From positions 2,046,001 to 2,110,000 of the forward strand of contig NZ_CP159534.1 in assembly GCF_040529335.1 (NCBI RefSeq): a stretch of 64,000 bases of DNA, read 5' to 3'. The stretch comes from Streptomyces sp. HUAS MG91 (lineage in GTDB: Bacteria > Actinomycetota > Actinomycetes > Streptomycetales > Streptomycetaceae). Below are positions 40,160-52,213 of the stretch, one piece after another (the first letter of the stretch is position 1; each line of letters starts with the position of its first letter). The translations under genes were made by a program, and so were the position numbers. Under the pieces are notes generated by a model that was not told the DNA's origin, made no database searches, and saw only the letters and a list, made by a program, of their open reading frames with translations.

Positions 40160-41815
40160 TTAACGGCCTCGCAGCTCCCGGTACTTGGCCACGAGCGCCT
40201 TGGTCGACTCGTCGAGCCCGGGCACGTCCGCGCCCTCGATCAGGGCGGGCTCGACGCGCTTGGCGAGGACCTTGCCGAGTTCGACGCCCCACTGGTCGAA
40301 GGAGTCGATGTTCCACACGGCGCCCTGGACGAACACCTTGTGCTCGTAGAGAGCGACGAGCTGGCCGAGCACCGACGGAGTGAGCTTCTTCGCCAGGATC
40401 GTCGTGGTCGGGTGGTTGCCCTTGAACGTCTTGTGCGGCACCAGCTCCTCGGCCACCCCCTCGGCGCGCACCTCGTCGGGCGTCTTGCCGAAGGCCAGCG
40501 CCTGCGTCTGCGCGAAGAAGTTGGCCATCAGCAGATCGTGCTGCGCGACGAGCCCCGGCAGCAGATCGGCGACCGGCTCGGCGAAACCGATGAAGTCCGC
40601 CGGGATCAGCTTCGTACCCTGGTGGATCAACTGGTAGTACGCGTGCTGCCCGTTCGTGCCCGGCGTGCCCCACACCACCGGGCCGGTCTGCCAGGCCACC
40701 TCGTCACCGTTGCGCTGCACGTACTTGCCGTTCGACTCCATGTCGAGCTGCTGCAAGTAGGCGGTGAATTTCGACAGGTAGTGACTGTAGGGCAGAACGG
40801 CGTGCGACTGGGCGTCGTGGAAGTTGCCGTACCAGATGCCCAGCAGGCCCATCAGCAGCGGCACATTGGACTCGGCGGGCGCGGTGCGGAAGTGCTCGTC
40901 GACGAGGTGGAACCCGTCGAGCATCTCGCGGAACGCGTCCGGGCCGATCGCGATCATCAGCGAGAGGCCGATCGCCGAGTCGTACGAGTACCGTCCGCCG
41001 ACCCAGTCCCAGAACTCGAACATGTTGGCCGTGTCGATGCCGAACTCGGCGACCTTCTCGCTGTTGGTCGACAGGGCCACGAAGTGCTTGGCGACGGCTT
41101 CCTGATCGGCCCTCAGTTCGGTGAGCAGCCAATTGCGGGCGGATGTCGCGTTGGTGATCGTCTCGATCGTCGTGAACGTCTTCGAGGCGATGATGAACAG
41201 CGTCTCCGCCGCGTCCAAGTCGCGTACGGCCTCGTGGAGATCGGCCCCGTCCACGTTCGAAACGAAGCGGACCGTGAGGTCGCGGTCGGTGAAGGAGCGC
41301 AGCACCTCGTACGCCATGGCGGGTCCGAGGTCGGAGCCACCGATACCGATGTTGACGACGTTCTTGATGCGCTTGCCGGTGTGGCCGGTCCACTCGCCGG
41401 AACGGACCTTGTCGGCGAACGCGCTCATCTGGTCGAGGACGGCGTGCACGCCCGGCACGACGTTCTCCCCGTCGACCTCGATCACGGCGTCGCGCGGGGC
41501 CCGCAGCGCGGTGTGCAGGACGGCCCGGTCCTCGGTCGTGTTGATCTTCTCGCCGCGGAACATGGCGTCGCGCAGCGCGAAGACACCGGTCGCCTCGGCC
41601 AGCTCGCGCAGCAGTCGCAGCGTCTCGTCCGTGACCAGGTGCTTGGAGTGGTCGACGTGGAGATCGCCGACCTGGAGCACATAGCCGGAGCCGCGCGCGG
41701 GATCGGCCGCGAACACCTCGCGGAGCTGTACGTCGCCCAGCTGTTCCCGGTGCTTGGCGAGCGCCTGCCACTCGGGGGTCTGGGTCAGCACTGCCTGCTT
41801 GTCGGACGCGTTCAT
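40160..41815 (-). CDS. pgi: Glucose-6-phosphate isomerase
   Basis: A 551-residue Pgi, linking glycolysis to the pentose phosphate genes nearby. Conserved features: '[16 protein letters not shown]' , 'VSNVDGADL', '[13 protein letters not shown]' and the C-terminal '[13 protein letters not shown]' with the catalytic region '[15 protein letters not shown]'. The start is ATG 41813-41815 with GAAGGTCGAG upstream; the longer frame adds 20 residues without conservation. It is a single-gene unit on the minus strand. Confidence 0.96.
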   Translation of the reverse strand: MNASDKQAVLTQTPEWQALAKHREQLGDVQLREVFAADPARGSGYVLQVGDLHVDHSKHLVTDETLRLLRELAEATGVFALRDAMFRGEKINTTEDRAVLHTALRAPRDAVIEVDGENVVPGVHAVLDQMSAFADKVRSGEWTGHTGKRIKNVVNIGIGGSDLGPAMAYEVLRSFTDRDLTVRFVSNVDGADLHEAVRDLDAAETLFIIASKTFTTIETITNATSARNWLLTELRADQEAVAKHFVALSTNSEKVAEFGIDTANMFEFWDWVGGRYSYDSAIGLSLMIAIGPDAFREMLDGFHLVDEHFRTAPAESNVPLLMGLLGIWYGNFHDAQSHAVLPYSHYLSKFTAYLQQLDMESNGKYVQRNGDEVAWQTGPVVWGTPGTNGQHAYYQLIHQGTKLIPADFIGFAEPVADLLPGLVAQHDLLMANFFAQTQALAFGKTPDEVRAEGVAEELVPHKTFKGNHPTTTILAKKLTPSVLGQLVALYEHKVFVQGAVWNIDSFDQWGVELGKVLAKRVEPALIEGADVPGLDESTKALVAKYRELRGR

Positions 41816-41948
41816 CTCGACCTTCAGCCTTCTCTCGTACGCGCGTACGGGCGATGCCCCACTACTGCCACCCAACCTAGTTGATCAGGGTGAATCGGGC
41901 CTTTCGGCGCAACGAAAACCTGGGCGCGCGAGGACCCGGGCACGCGGA

Positions 41949-41980
41949 CGGGCCGGGCACCGTCCCTGGTGCCCGGCCCG
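41949..41980 (-). terminator. Terminator downstream of rbpA
   Basis: A perfect 13-bp stem (41949-41961 with 41968-41980) with a 6-nt loop starts 9 bp after the rbpA stop on the minus strand. Confidence 0.78.
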
Positions 41981-41989
41981 TCCGGCAGG

Positions 41990-42325
41990 TCAGATCTCGC
42001 CCCGCAGTTTCGCGAGCGCCTCGGCGAGGATGGCCTCGCCGTCGGCGTCACTGCGACGCTCCCGTACGTACGCGAGGTGCGTCTTGTACGGCTCGGTGCG
42101 CGGCGGGTCCGGTGGATTGTCCCGGTCCTGCCCCGCCGGGAAGCCGCAGCGCGGACAGTCCCAGGTCTCCGGCACCTGCGCGTCGGAGGCGAAGCTCGGC
42201 TGCGTCTGGTGCCCGTTCGAACACCAGAAGGAGATGGCCAGGCGCGGCGCGGACTCGCCGCGCTCGGCCTCGCCCATCGGCCCCGCCCCGACCCGACTTC
42301 CTCGGATCGCGTTGCCACTTGCCAC
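41990..42325 (-). CDS. rbpA: RNA polymerase-binding protein RbpA
   Basis: A 111-residue RbpA. N-terminal tail 'MASGNAIRGSRVG', Cys pairs C35...H39 and C57/C60 in 'CSNGHQTQPSF' and 'WDCPRCGFPAG' (zinc-ribbon-like core), and the C-terminal sigma-interaction region 'RRSDADGEAILAEALAKLRGE'. It binds RNA polymerase holoenzyme with the main sigma factor HrdB and stimulates open-complex formation. A sequence like a SigR promoter lies upstream (42408-42435). Confidence 0.95.
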   Translation of the reverse strand: MASGNAIRGSRVGAGPMGEAERGESAPRLAISFWCSNGHQTQPSFASDAQVPETWDCPRCGFPAGQDRDNPPDPPRTEPYKTHLAYVRERRSDADGEAILAEALAKLRGEI

Positions 42326-42407
42326 GGTCGTAACTCCCTGCGTGATGGTGCCGCGAAGCGTGTCGGCGTCTCGCTTCGCCGCGGAGCGCCACAGTCTACG
42401 TAAGGCC

Positions 42408-42435
42408 CAACGCGCGTCCAGTGATTGGAGTTACC
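42408..42435 (-). promoter_or_regulatory. SigR-type promoter candidate for rbpA
   Basis: On the minus strand GGTAAC (42430-42435) is followed after exactly 18 bp by GTTG (42408-42411). The sigma-R consensus is GGGAAY-N18-GTT. The site lies about 83 nt upstream of the rbpA ATG. rbpA of S. coelicolor is known to be induced by thiol-oxidative stress through SigR, which supports the call; the third -35 base deviates. Confidence 0.55.
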
Positions 42436-42551
42436 TCCCTCCACCTAGACGCAAGCCCCATGATAGGCCGCGCAGTTGAGCGCGTACCTTACATGGGGCC
42501 TTACGTGAAAATTCCTGACCTGTGTGCAGTTGCGACGAGTCGCTGCGAAGA

Positions 42552-42788
42552 TCAGTTGTTGATCTTCATGAGAATGCCGAGCACGACGATGCACGCGAAC
42601 CAGAGCAGACCGATCACGACGGTGATCCGGTCCAGGTTGCGCTCGGCGACCGAGGAGCCACCGACGGAGGACTGCATGCCGCCACCGAACATGTCGGAGA
42701 GGCCGCCACCCTTTCCCTTGTGCATGAGCACCAGGAGCATCAGCAGCAGGCTGAAGACGATCAGGGCGATCGAGAACCCCATAACCAC
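42552..42788 (-). CDS. secG: Preprotein translocase subunit SecG
   Basis: A 78-residue SecG with two membrane helices (residues about 4-22 and 53-73) and the intervening 'HKGKGGGLSDMFGGG' loop typical of SecG. It associates with SecYE and helps protein export. GTG 42786-42788 is annotated as start; an ATG two codons later (42782) is equally possible. It is the last gene of gap-pgk-tpiA-secG, with about 155 bp to tpiA. Confidence 0.92.
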   Translation of the reverse strand: MVMGFSIALIVFSLLLMLLVLMHKGKGGGLSDMFGGGMQSSVGGSSVAERNLDRITVVIGLLWFACIVVLGILMKINN

Positions 42789-42943
42789 GGCTGGACCAAC
42801 TTCCTCGGACTGAACTCGGACTTAACTCTGACTTAAACGGACGACCAGGGCCGAGCAGCATGCCGCTCGGCCCCGCAAGGGTACGACGTATCGTCGCCGA
42901 CGCCTACTCACTGCCCGGCGGACAGGTCGGCTGTCTTCCCGGC

Positions 42944-43720
42944 CTACTGCTCGGCGAAGCGGACGATCTTGACGAACTCGTCGGCGTCCAGCGAGGCGCC
43001 GCCGACCAGGGCACCGTCGATGTCGGCCTGGCCCATGATCTCCTTGACGTTGCCCGACTTGACCGAGCCGCCGTACTGGATGCGGATCTTCTCGGCGACG
43101 TCCTCGGAGTACAGCTCGGCCAGCTTGCCGCGGATGGCCTTGCAGACCTCCTGCGCGTCGTCGGCGCCGCACACCTTGCCGGTGCCGATGGCCCACACGG
43201 GCTCGTAGGCGATGACGATCGTCTCGGCCTGCTCGGCGGCGAGGTCCTTGAGGCCGCCCTCGACCTGGGCGAGGGTGTGGGAGACGTGGTTGCCCGCCTC
43301 GCGGACGTCCAGCTCCTCACCGACACACAGGATCGGCGTGATGCCGTGCTTGTAGGCGGCCTTCACCTTGGCGTTGACGATCTCGTCGGTCTCGTTGTGG
43401 TACTGCCGGCGCTCGGAGTGGCCGATCGCGACGTACGTGCACTTGAGCTTGGCGAGCATCGGGCCCGAGATCTCACCGGTGTAGGCACCGGAGTCGTGCG
43501 CCGAGACGTCCTGAGCGCCGTACTTGATCTTGAGCTTGTCGCCGTCCACCAGCGTCTGCACGGAGCGCAGGTCGGTGAAGGGCGGCAGGACGGCGACCTC
43601 GACGGCTTCGTAGTCCTTGTCCGCGAGGGCGAAGGCGAGCTTCTGGACGTGGGCGATGGCCTCGAGGTGGTTGAGGTTCATCTTCCAGTTGCCCGCCATG
43701 ATCGGCGTGCGGGTGCTCAT
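42944..43720 (-). CDS. tpiA: Triosephosphate isomerase
   Basis: A 258-residue TIM-barrel enzyme: 'GNWKMN' (N11, K13), 'IGHSERR' with the catalytic His, and '[14 protein letters not shown]' with the catalytic Glu. It interconverts dihydroxyacetone phosphate and glyceraldehyde-3-phosphate. The start lies 5 bp after the pgk stop, so the two are co-translated. Confidence 0.97.
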   Translation of the reverse strand: MSTRTPIMAGNWKMNLNHLEAIAHVQKLAFALADKDYEAVEVAVLPPFTDLRSVQTLVDGDKLKIKYGAQDVSAHDSGAYTGEISGPMLAKLKCTYVAIGHSERRQYHNETDEIVNAKVKAAYKHGITPILCVGEELDVREAGNHVSHTLAQVEGGLKDLAAEQAETIVIAYEPVWAIGTGKVCGADDAQEVCKAIRGKLAELYSEDVAEKIRIQYGGSVKSGNVKEIMGQADIDGALVGGASLDADEFVKIVRFAEQ

Positions 43721-43725
43721 AAAGG

Positions 43726-44937
43726 TCAGTCCTCCAGTGCGGCGAGACCGGGCAGCGTCTTGCCCTCGAGGTACTCGAGGGAGGCGCCGCCGCCGGTCGA
43801 GATGTGGCCGAATGCCTTCTCGTCGAAGCCCAGGGTACGGACCGCGGCGGCGGAGTCGCCGCCACCCACCACGGTGAAGGCCGGGGAGTCGATGAGGGCC
43901 TGGGCGAGCTCCTTGGTGCCCCCGGCGTAGTCGGGGTGCTCGAAGACGCCCATCGGGCCGTTCCAGAACACGGTCTGCGCGTCGGCGAGCTTCGAGGCGT
44001 ACAGCTTGCGGGTCTCCGGGCCGATGTCCAGGCCCTCCTGGTCGGCCGGGATGGCGTCCGCGGCGACGGTGGAGGGGTTCGCCGGGGCCTTGGTCTTGAG
44101 GTCGGGGAACTCCGTCGACACCAGGACGTCCACCGGCAGCACGATCTCCACGCCACTCTTCTCGGCGCGCTCCAGGTACTCGGTGACCGCCGGAAGCTGG
44201 TCCTCCTGGAGGAGCGAGATGCCGACCTCGTAGCCCTTGGCCTTGAGGAACGTGTACGCCATGCCGCCGCCGATGAGGAGACGGTCGGCCTTGCCGAGCA
44301 GCTCGTCGATGACGGCTAGCTTGTCGGACACCTTGGCGCCGCCGAGCGCGACCACGTACGGGCGCTTGACGTCGTCGGTGAGCTTCTTCAGGACGCCGAC
44401 CTCGGTGGCGATGAGGAAGCCGGCGTAGTGCGGGAGCCGCTTCGGCAGGTCGTACACCGAGGCGTGCTTGCGGTGCACCGCGCCGAAGCCGTCGCCCACG
44501 TAGATGTCGGCGAGGGCGGCGAGCTGATCGGCGAACTCGCCGCGCTCGGTGTCGTCCTTGCTCGTCTCCCCCGCGTTGAACCGCAGGTTCTCGATGACGG
44601 CGACCTGACCCGGCTCCAGGCCGTTCACGGCGTCGTGGGCGGCGGGGCCGACGGTGTCCTGGGCGAAGGCGACCGGCTTGCCGAGCAGCTCGGCGAGGCG
44701 CTCGGCCGCGGGCAGCAGGGAGAACTGCGGGTCCGGGGCGCCCTTGGGGCGGCCCAGGTGGGAGGCGACGACGACCTTCGCGCCCGCCCCGGCCAGGGCC
44801 TCGACGGTCGGCAGGACGGCGCGGATGCGGCCGTCGTCGGTGATGAGGCCGTCGGCCAGCGGCACATTGAGGTCGGCGCGGACGAACACCCGCTTGCCGT
44901 CGACCCCTTCGGCGAGAAGTTCCTCAATGGTCTTCAT
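43726..44937 (-). CDS. pgk: Phosphoglycerate kinase
   Basis: A 403-residue Pgk with 'RADLNVPL', 'SHLGRPKG' near the N-terminus, '[16 protein letters not shown]' and the C-terminal nucleotide-binding '[11 protein letters not shown]...[11 protein letters not shown]'. It makes ATP from 1,3-bisphosphoglycerate. It is separated from gap by a strong hairpin, so a separate promoter or partial read-through is likely. Confidence 0.97.
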   Translation of the reverse strand: MKTIEELLAEGVDGKRVFVRADLNVPLADGLITDDGRIRAVLPTVEALAGAGAKVVVASHLGRPKGAPDPQFSLLPAAERLAELLGKPVAFAQDTVGPAAHDAVNGLEPGQVAVIENLRFNAGETSKDDTERGEFADQLAALADIYVGDGFGAVHRKHASVYDLPKRLPHYAGFLIATEVGVLKKLTDDVKRPYVVALGGAKVSDKLAVIDELLGKADRLLIGGGMAYTFLKAKGYEVGISLLQEDQLPAVTEYLERAEKSGVEIVLPVDVLVSTEFPDLKTKAPANPSTVAADAIPADQEGLDIGPETRKLYASKLADAQTVFWNGPMGVFEHPDYAGGTKELAQALIDSPAFTVVGGGDSAAAVRTLGFDEKAFGHISTGGGASLEYLEGKTLPGLAALED

Positions 44938-44986
44938 GAGTGGGCTCCTTGAGAGGACTGGTCGTACGAGGCTGAGAGGCTGACGT

Positions 44987-45036
44987 GCGAAGGGCCCGGA
45001 CCGTCGCGCGGCGCCGCGCGGGTCCGGACCCTTCGC
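44987..45036 (-). terminator. Hairpin between gap and pgk
   Basis: GCGAAGGG.CCGGACC (44987-45002) pairs with GGTCCGG.CCCTTCGC (45021-45036) with one mismatch each; the loop contains a CGCGCGGC/GCCGCGCG inner stem. It lies 40 bp after the gap stop codon and may terminate or attenuate transcription into pgk. Confidence 0.75.
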
Positions 45037-45075
45037 TCACATCTGAGTGCCTTGCTGCTCCAGAACCTTAGAGGT

Positions 45076-46590
<1,515 letters not shown>

Positions 46591-46634
46591 AAAAAGCCGG
46601 TGGCGACACCCTCGAAGGGGTGCCGCCACCGGCT
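46591..46634 (-). terminator. Rho-independent terminator after whiA
   Basis: A 17-bp stem with one mismatch (46596-46612 with 46618-46634) is followed on the minus strand by five T residues (46591-46595), the most canonical terminator of the window. It sits 20 bp after the whiA stop. Confidence 0.88.
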
Positions 46635-46653
46635 CGTTCACCTACCTGCGGGA

Positions 46654-47679
46654 TCAGCCCGCCATGTTGTCCGCGAGGCTGTCCGCCAGGCCGTCCGCCA
46701 TTTCGTCGGCCAGCTCCTCCGTCAGGTTCGACTCCGTGCCCGGGATGCCGAGGTCCTGCGCCCGCTTGTCCGCCATGGCCAGCAGGCGGCGGATCCGGCC
46801 GGCGACGGCGTCCTTGGTCAGCGGCGGGTCGGCGAGCGCGCCCAGCTCCTCCAGGGAGGCCTGCTTGTGCTCCATGCGCAGGCGGCCGGCGGCCGCCAGG
46901 TGCTCGGGCACCTCGTCGGCCAGGATCTCCAGGGCGCGCTGCACCCGGGCGCCCGCGGCGACCGCGGCGCGGGCCGAACGGCGCAGGTTCGCGTCGTCGA
47001 AGTTCGCCAGGCGGTTGGCGGTGGCGCGGACCTCGCGGCGCATCCGCCGCTCCTCCCACGCGAGCACCGACTCATGGGCGCCCATCCGGGTGAGCAGCGC
47101 GCCGATCGCGTCGCCGTCGCGGACGACGACCCGGTCCACGCCGCGCACCTCGCGCGCCTTGGCGGCGATCGAGAGCCTACGGGCGGCGCCGACCAGCGCG
47201 AGCGCGGCCTCCGGGCCCGGGCAGGTCACCTCCAGCGAGCTGGAGCGCCCGGGCTCGGTGAGCGAGCCGTGCGCCAGGAACGCGCCCCTCCAGGCCGCCT
47301 CCGCGTCGCAGGTGGCCCCCGAGACCACCTGCGGGGGCAGACCGCGGATCGGGCGGCCGCGGCCGTCCACGAGCCCGGTCTGGCGGGCCAGCTGGTCGCC
47401 GCCTGCGACGACCCGTACGACAAAGCGCGAGCCGCGGCGCAGCCCGCCCGGTGCCATCACGATCAGCTCCGAGCTGTGCCCGAAGATCTCGAGAATGTCC
47501 CGCTTGAGCCGCCGGGCGGCCATCGCGGTGTCCAGCTCCGCCTCGATCACGATGCGGCCGCTCACCAGGTGAAGGCCGCCCGCGAAGCGCAGGATCGCCG
47601 AGACCTCGGCCTTCCTGCAGCAGGTCCGGGTGACGGGAAGCCGGGAGATCTCGTCCTTCACCGCTGCCGTCATCGCCAT
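46654..47679 (-). CDS. whiA: WhiA sporulation regulator
   Basis: A 341-residue WhiA with the N-terminal LAGLIDADG-like domain ('[22 protein letters not shown]', '[19 protein letters not shown]') and a C-terminal helix-turn-helix ('[31 protein letters not shown]'). In Streptomyces WhiA works with WhiB to switch aerial hyphae into sporulation septation. Its 5' end overlaps the yvcK-like stop by 10 bp, in the typical rapZ-yvcK-whiA order. Confidence 0.97.
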   Translation of the reverse strand: MAMTAAVKDEISRLPVTRTCCRKAEVSAILRFAGGLHLVSGRIVIEAELDTAMAARRLKRDILEIFGHSSELIVMAPGGLRRGSRFVVRVVAGGDQLARQTGLVDGRGRPIRGLPPQVVSGATCDAEAAWRGAFLAHGSLTEPGRSSSLEVTCPGPEAALALVGAARRLSIAAKAREVRGVDRVVVRDGDAIGALLTRMGAHESVLAWEERRMRREVRATANRLANFDDANLRRSARAAVAAGARVQRALEILADEVPEHLAAAGRLRMEHKQASLEELGALADPPLTKDAVAGRIRRLLAMADKRAQDLGIPGTESNLTEELADEMADGLADSLADNMAG

Positions 47680-48707
47680 GGGCCGATCCTTCCATGCATC
47701 CGAAAAATACGGTCGTACGCGGCGGCCAACAGCTCCGGATCATGTCTTGGAGTCCCGTCGGGCCTGGCCACCGGCGCCAGCTCGACCGCGGCACCGAATC
47801 GCTCCTTGGCGGCATCGATGAGTTCGTCGCGGTCGGGCACGGCGGCCTCGTCGGCCAGCACCACGTCCAGGGCGAGTTTAGGGGCGTGTCGTCCCAAAAC
47901 CTCCAAATGACGCTGCGGGGAGAAGCCATCGGTTTCTCCGGGTTGCGGGGCGAGGTTGAGCGAGAGGACCTTGCGGGCCTTCGTCTCGATGAGCGCGTCG
48001 AGCAGCTCGGGCACCAGGAGGTGCGGAATCACGGAGGAGAACCAGGAGCCCGGGCCGAGCACCACCCAGTCCGCGTCGAGTACCGCGGCGACCACCTCGG
48101 GGACGGCCGGCGGGTCGTGCGGCACCACGTGCACGGACTGGACCTCGCCCAGGGTGAGGGCGACGTTCGCCTGGCCGCGGATGGTCCGGATGTCGTCCGG
48201 GCGCGCCGGATCGTCTCCCCTGACCTCGGCCTGCAGCTCCAGCGGCACCGCCGACATGGGAAGGACGCGCCCGTGCGCGCCCAGCAGCTTGCCGACCAGG
48301 TCCAGGGCCTGGACGTGGTCGCCGAGCTGCTCCCACAGGGCGACGATCAGCAGATTGCCGACCGCGTGGCCGTTCATCTCCCCCGGTGACTGGAAACGGT
48401 GCTGGATGACGCGGGCCCAGGTCTGGCCCCAGTCGTCGTCGCCGCACAGGGCCGCGAGGGCCTTGCGCAGGTCGCCGGGCGGCAGCACGCCCAGCTCGTC
48501 GCGCAGGCGCCCGCTGGAGCCGCCGTCGTCGGCGACCGTGACGACGGCCGTGAGGTCGCCCGTAATGCGGCGCAGCGCCGCGAGCGACGCCGACAGACCC
48601 ATGCCGCCGCCGAGCGCGACGACCTTGGGCGTCGCGCCCCTGCCGGGCTTCGCCGGTGAGCTTCTGCGGCGGATCCTGCTGGTGAGCCGCAGCGTACGTC
48701 CCGTCAT
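47670..48707 (-). CDS. yvcK: YvcK/CofD-like gluconeogenesis factor
   Basis: A 345-residue protein of the YvcK/CofD family: '[19 protein letters not shown]' (UDP-sugar/nucleotide binding), '[29 protein letters not shown]', and '[22 protein letters not shown]'. In Bacillus YvcK affects carbon metabolism and cell shape, and binds UDP-GlcNAc; the role in Streptomyces is less clear. Start ATG 48705-48707 overlaps the rapZ stop as ATGA. Confidence 0.93.
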   Translation of the reverse strand: MTGRTLRLTSRIRRRSSPAKPGRGATPKVVALGGGMGLSASLAALRRITGDLTAVVTVADDGGSSGRLRDELGVLPPGDLRKALAALCGDDDWGQTWARVIQHRFQSPGEMNGHAVGNLLIVALWEQLGDHVQALDLVGKLLGAHGRVLPMSAVPLELQAEVRGDDPARPDDIRTIRGQANVALTLGEVQSVHVVPHDPPAVPEVVAAVLDADWVVLGPGSWFSSVIPHLLVPELLDALIETKARKVLSLNLAPQPGETDGFSPQRHLEVLGRHAPKLALDVVLADEAAVPDRDELIDAAKERFGAAVELAPVARPDGTPRHDPELLAAAYDRIFRMHGRIGPWR

Positions 48708-49726
48708 TCGCGGCCCATGTCCCGGTGGACGACCACGGTCTCCACGCCCTGCGCGGCGAGGCGCGCGGCGAGCTTCTCCGAGGTGGCGACGGAGCGGTGC
48801 TTGCCGCCGGTGCAGCCGACGGCGATGGTCACGTACCGCTTGCCCTCGCGGCGGTAGCCGGCCGCGATCAGCTGGAGCAGCTCGGTGTAGCGGTCCAGGA
48901 ACTCCTTCGCGCCGGGCTGCGAGAAGACGTAGTTCGAGACCTCTTCGTTGAGTCCCGTGAAGGGGCGCAGCTCGGGCACCCAGTGCGGGTTCGGCAGGAA
49001 GCGCATGTCGACGACGAGGTCGGCGTCGACGGGCAGCCCGTACTTGAAGCCGAACGACATGACGGTGGCCCGCAGTTCGGGCTCCTCCTCGCCCGCGAAC
49101 TGGGCGTCCATCTTGGCGCGCAGCTCGTGCACGTTCAGGCTGGAGGTGTCGATGACGAGGTCGGCGTCGCCGCGCAGCTCGCGCAGCAGCTCGCGCTCGG
49201 CGTCGATGCCGTCGACGATGCGGCCGTCGCCCTGCAGGGGGTGCGGGCGGCGCACCGACTCGAAGCGGCGCACCAGTGCCTCGTCGGAGGACTCCAGGAA
49301 GACGATGCGCCGGGTGACGTGCTTGCTCTCCAGGTCGGCGAGGGATTCCCGGAGGTTGTCGAAGAAGCGGCGGCCGCGGACGTCGACGACGACGGCGATC
49401 CGTGCCACGTTGCCCTGCGAGCGGGCGCCGAGCTCCACCATGGTGGGGATCAGCGCGGGCGGCAGGTTGTCGACGACGAACCAGCCGAGGTCCTCCAGAC
49501 ACTTGGCGGCGGTGGAGCGGCCCGCGCCCGACATGCCCGAGATGATCACCAGCTCGGGGATGGCGGATTCGGGGACGCCCGGGGCGTCCTGGGTGGTGCC
49601 TGTGCCGGTACTCACTGGTGCTCCATGGTCGGATTGCGGGCCGGTCGGCCGCTGCGGTGGTGCGGGGCTGTGCGCCGTACCGCTGGTGTCGCCGGTGTCG
49701 CTGCTCTCGTGGTCCTGCTCGGTCAT
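48704..49726 (-). CDS. rapZ: RapZ-like nucleotide-binding protein
   Basis: A 340-residue protein. Residues 1-57 are a low-complexity extension not found in E. coli RapZ. Walker A is 'GMSGAGRST' (64-72), followed by the RapZ block '[16 protein letters not shown]'. The C-terminal '[21 protein letters not shown]' is the conserved signature. E. coli RapZ binds GlmZ sRNA, but in Gram-positive bacteria the function is less defined. It overlaps uvrC (stop) by 4 bp and yvcK by 4 bp. Confidence 0.93.
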   Translation of the reverse strand: MTEQDHESSDTGDTSGTAHSPAPPQRPTGPQSDHGAPVSTGTGTTQDAPGVPESAIPELVIISGMSGAGRSTAAKCLEDLGWFVVDNLPPALIPTMVELGARSQGNVARIAVVVDVRGRRFFDNLRESLADLESKHVTRRIVFLESSDEALVRRFESVRRPHPLQGDGRIVDGIDAERELLRELRGDADLVIDTSSLNVHELRAKMDAQFAGEEEPELRATVMSFGFKYGLPVDADLVVDMRFLPNPHWVPELRPFTGLNEEVSNYVFSQPGAKEFLDRYTELLQLIAAGYRREGKRYVTIAVGCTGGKHRSVATSEKLAARLAAQGVETVVVHRDMGRE

Positions 49727-51813
49727 GGCTCCTGCCCCCGTCGTTCTTCCGCGGCGCCCACGGGCTCCTCGGTGGGCCGCGCGTCCGGCGCGCGGTCCGT
49801 GGTGTGGTCTTCGGTCTGCTCTTCGGTGCGGTCGTCGTCTTCCATGATCTCTCCGGTGGCCGTGTTCACCGCAGGTGCCGCCGGTGCCGCCTGCGCGAAG
49901 GCGGCCACGATGGTCTCAGCGGTCTTGCGGCCTATGCCCGGAACCTCACAGATCTGGTCGATTGTGGCGGACCTCAGTCGCTTCACCGAACCGAAGTGCT
50001 TGATGAGGGCCTGCTTACGGGCGTCTCCGAGTCCCGGTACGTCGTCCAGCGGACCGGCCCTGAAGCGCTTGGCCCGCTTGGTGCGCTGGTAGGTGATCGC
50101 GAAGCGGTGGGCCTCGTCGCGCACCCGCTGCAGAAGGTAGAGCCCCTCGCTGGTGCGGGGCAGCACCACCGGGTCGTCCTCGTCCGGCACCCAGACCTCT
50201 TCGAGGCGCTTGGCGAGGCCGCACACGGCGATGTCGTCGATGCCCAGCTCGTCCAGGGCCCGCTTGGCCGCCGCGACCTGCGGCTGGCCGCCGTCCACCA
50301 CGACGAGCTGGGGCGGATAGGCGAACTTCTTGGGCCGTCCGTCGTCCTCGGTGAGGCGCATCTCCTGCTCGGTCTCGTCGTCCAGCTCGGTGTCGGACCA
50401 GTCGGCCGACTTCTCCTGGGCGGCGAGATAGCGCTTGAAGCGGCGCGTGATCACCTCGTGCATGGAGCGGACGTCGTCCTGCCCCTCGAAGCCCTTGATC
50501 TGGAAGCGCCGGTACTCGCTCTTGCGGGCCAGCCCGTCCTCGAAGACGACCATGGAGGCGACGACGTCGTCGCCCTGGAGGTGGGAGATGTCGTAGCACT
50601 CGATGCGCAGCGGCGCGCCGCCCAGGTCGAGGGCCTCGGCGATCTCCTCCAGGGCGCGGGAGCGGGTGGTCAGGTCGGAGGCGCGCTTGGTCTTGTGCAG
50701 GACCAGCGCCTGCTGCGCGTTCCTGTGCACCGTCTCCATGAGGGCCTTCTTGTCGCCGCGCTGCGGGATGCGCAGCGAGACGATCGAGCCGCGGCGCTCG
50801 GTCAGCCAGGCCTGGATCGGCTCGACGGGCTCGGGCAGCGCGGGGACGAGGACCTCCTTGGGGACGGCGTCGCCGCTCTCCTCCCCGTAGAGCTGCTGGA
50901 GCGCGTGCTCGACCAGGTCACCGCTGGTGACGGCCTCGACCTTGTCGGTGACCCAGCCGCGCTGGCCGCGGACGCGCCCGCCGCGCACGTGGAAGATCTG
51001 CACGGCCGCTTCCAGCTCGTCCTCCGCGAGGGCGATGAGGTCGGCGTCGGTGGCGTCGGCGAGCACGACCGCGCTCTTCTCCATGGCCTTCTTCAGGGCC
51101 TCGATGTCGTCGCGCAGGCGCCCCGCCCGCTCGTACTCCATCTCCTCCGCCGCCGCCTGCATCTCCTTCTCCAGCCGGCGGATGTACGTCCCCGTGCGCC
51201 CGGCCATGAAGTCGCAGAACTCCTCGGCCAGTTCGCGGTGCTCGTCCGGGGTGACGCGGTCCACGCAGGGCGCCGAGCACTTGCCGATGTAGCCCAGGAG
51301 GCAGGGGCGGCCGGTCCTCGCCGCGTTCTTGAACACTCCGGTGGAGCAGGTGCGCACCGGGAAGACGCGCAGCAGAAGGTCGACGGTGTCGCGGATCGCC
51401 CAGGCGTGTGTGTACGGCCCGAAATAGCGCACGCCCTTCTTCTTCTGGCCGCGCATGACCTGGACGCGGGGGAATTCCTCGTTCATGGTCACCGCGAGGT
51501 ACGGATAGCTCTTGTCGTCGCGGTACTTCACGTTGAACCGGGGGTCGTACTCCTTGATCCAGGAGTACTCCAGCTGCAGCGCCTCGACCTCCGTGGACAC
51601 CACCGTCCACTCCACGGACGCGGCCGTGGTGACCATGGTGCGGGTGCGGGGGTGCAGGTTCGCCAGGTCCTGGAAGTAGTTCGCCAGGCGCTGACGAAGA
51701 CTCTTCGCCTTTCCGACGTAGATCACCCGGCGGTGTTCGTCACGGAACCTGTACACCCCTGGGGAGTCGGGAATCTGTCCCGGCTTGGGGCGGTAGCTGG
51801 AGGGGTCGGCCAT
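49723..51813 (-). CDS. uvrC: UvrABC excinuclease subunit C
   Basis: A 696-residue UvrC with the N-terminal GIY-YIG nuclease ('[30 protein letters not shown]'), the Cys cluster '[15 protein letters not shown]', the UVR motif '[16 protein letters not shown]', the RNase H-like C-terminal nuclease and the terminal helix-hairpin-helix ('[16 protein letters not shown]'). It makes both incisions in nucleotide excision repair. The start ATG 51811-51813 has TAGGGT 7 nt upstream and no Shine-Dalgarno, suggesting a leaderless mRNA. The last about 50 residues are an acidic Glu/Asp-rich tail. It begins the rapZ-yvcK-whiA unit. Confidence 0.96.
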   Translation of the reverse strand: MADPSSYRPKPGQIPDSPGVYRFRDEHRRVIYVGKAKSLRQRLANYFQDLANLHPRTRTMVTTAASVEWTVVSTEVEALQLEYSWIKEYDPRFNVKYRDDKSYPYLAVTMNEEFPRVQVMRGQKKKGVRYFGPYTHAWAIRDTVDLLLRVFPVRTCSTGVFKNAARTGRPCLLGYIGKCSAPCVDRVTPDEHRELAEEFCDFMAGRTGTYIRRLEKEMQAAAEEMEYERAGRLRDDIEALKKAMEKSAVVLADATDADLIALAEDELEAAVQIFHVRGGRVRGQRGWVTDKVEAVTSGDLVEHALQQLYGEESGDAVPKEVLVPALPEPVEPIQAWLTERRGSIVSLRIPQRGDKKALMETVHRNAQQALVLHKTKRASDLTTRSRALEEIAEALDLGGAPLRIECYDISHLQGDDVVASMVVFEDGLARKSEYRRFQIKGFEGQDDVRSMHEVITRRFKRYLAAQEKSADWSDTELDDETEQEMRLTEDDGRPKKFAYPPQLVVVDGGQPQVAAAKRALDELGIDDIAVCGLAKRLEEVWVPDEDDPVVLPRTSEGLYLLQRVRDEAHRFAITYQRTKRAKRFRAGPLDDVPGLGDARKQALIKHFGSVKRLRSATIDQICEVPGIGRKTAETIVAAFAQAAPAAPAVNTATGEIMEDDDRTEEQTEDHTTDRAPDARPTEEPVGAAEERRGQEP

Positions 51814-52213
51814 GTCAGACACCCTACTTCCGGGGTGTGACAGTTCGGGCCTGACCGGCTCCGGACCGGCCGCGCACCACGCCGGGTCAGCCCGTCCGGC
51901 GGGGGGACCGAGCGGCTGGTGCCGGGCCGCTCCCGGGCCGGCGCCAGCGTCTTTCGCCGGGTCGGGACGGGGTTCGGGGGCTGCTCACGGCCGCACCGCC
52001 ATGTCCGGTCACCGTGGCGGGGATCGGCCCTTGTCGAGGCCAGGTCAACACGCTTCAATGCCGGGTGACTTCGGGCGGTGAACGACGTCGTACGGTTGTG
52101 AGCGATTCCTGTACGCGACCTGCCGCCCCCACTCCGACAGGCGCGAACGCCCCCGATACAGCGATGTGGATGTTCACATTCCGCAGGCGTGCGCGGAGAA
52201 GCAGGAGACCCCG
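51814..52213. other. 400-bp region between uvrC and the HTH protein, no gene
   Basis: It contains the leaderless uvrC promoter at 51821-51826 (read leftward). The rest is GC-rich without a convincing gene; a longer open frame on the minus strand overlaps uvrC's 5' end and lacks a start signal. The rightward gene's Shine-Dalgarno (AGGAG) lies at about 52200. Confidence 0.5.

Noticed and set aside
49618..51840. 740-codon open frame on the plus strand
   Set aside because: Antisense shadow of uvrC; uvrC is complete with all its domains.
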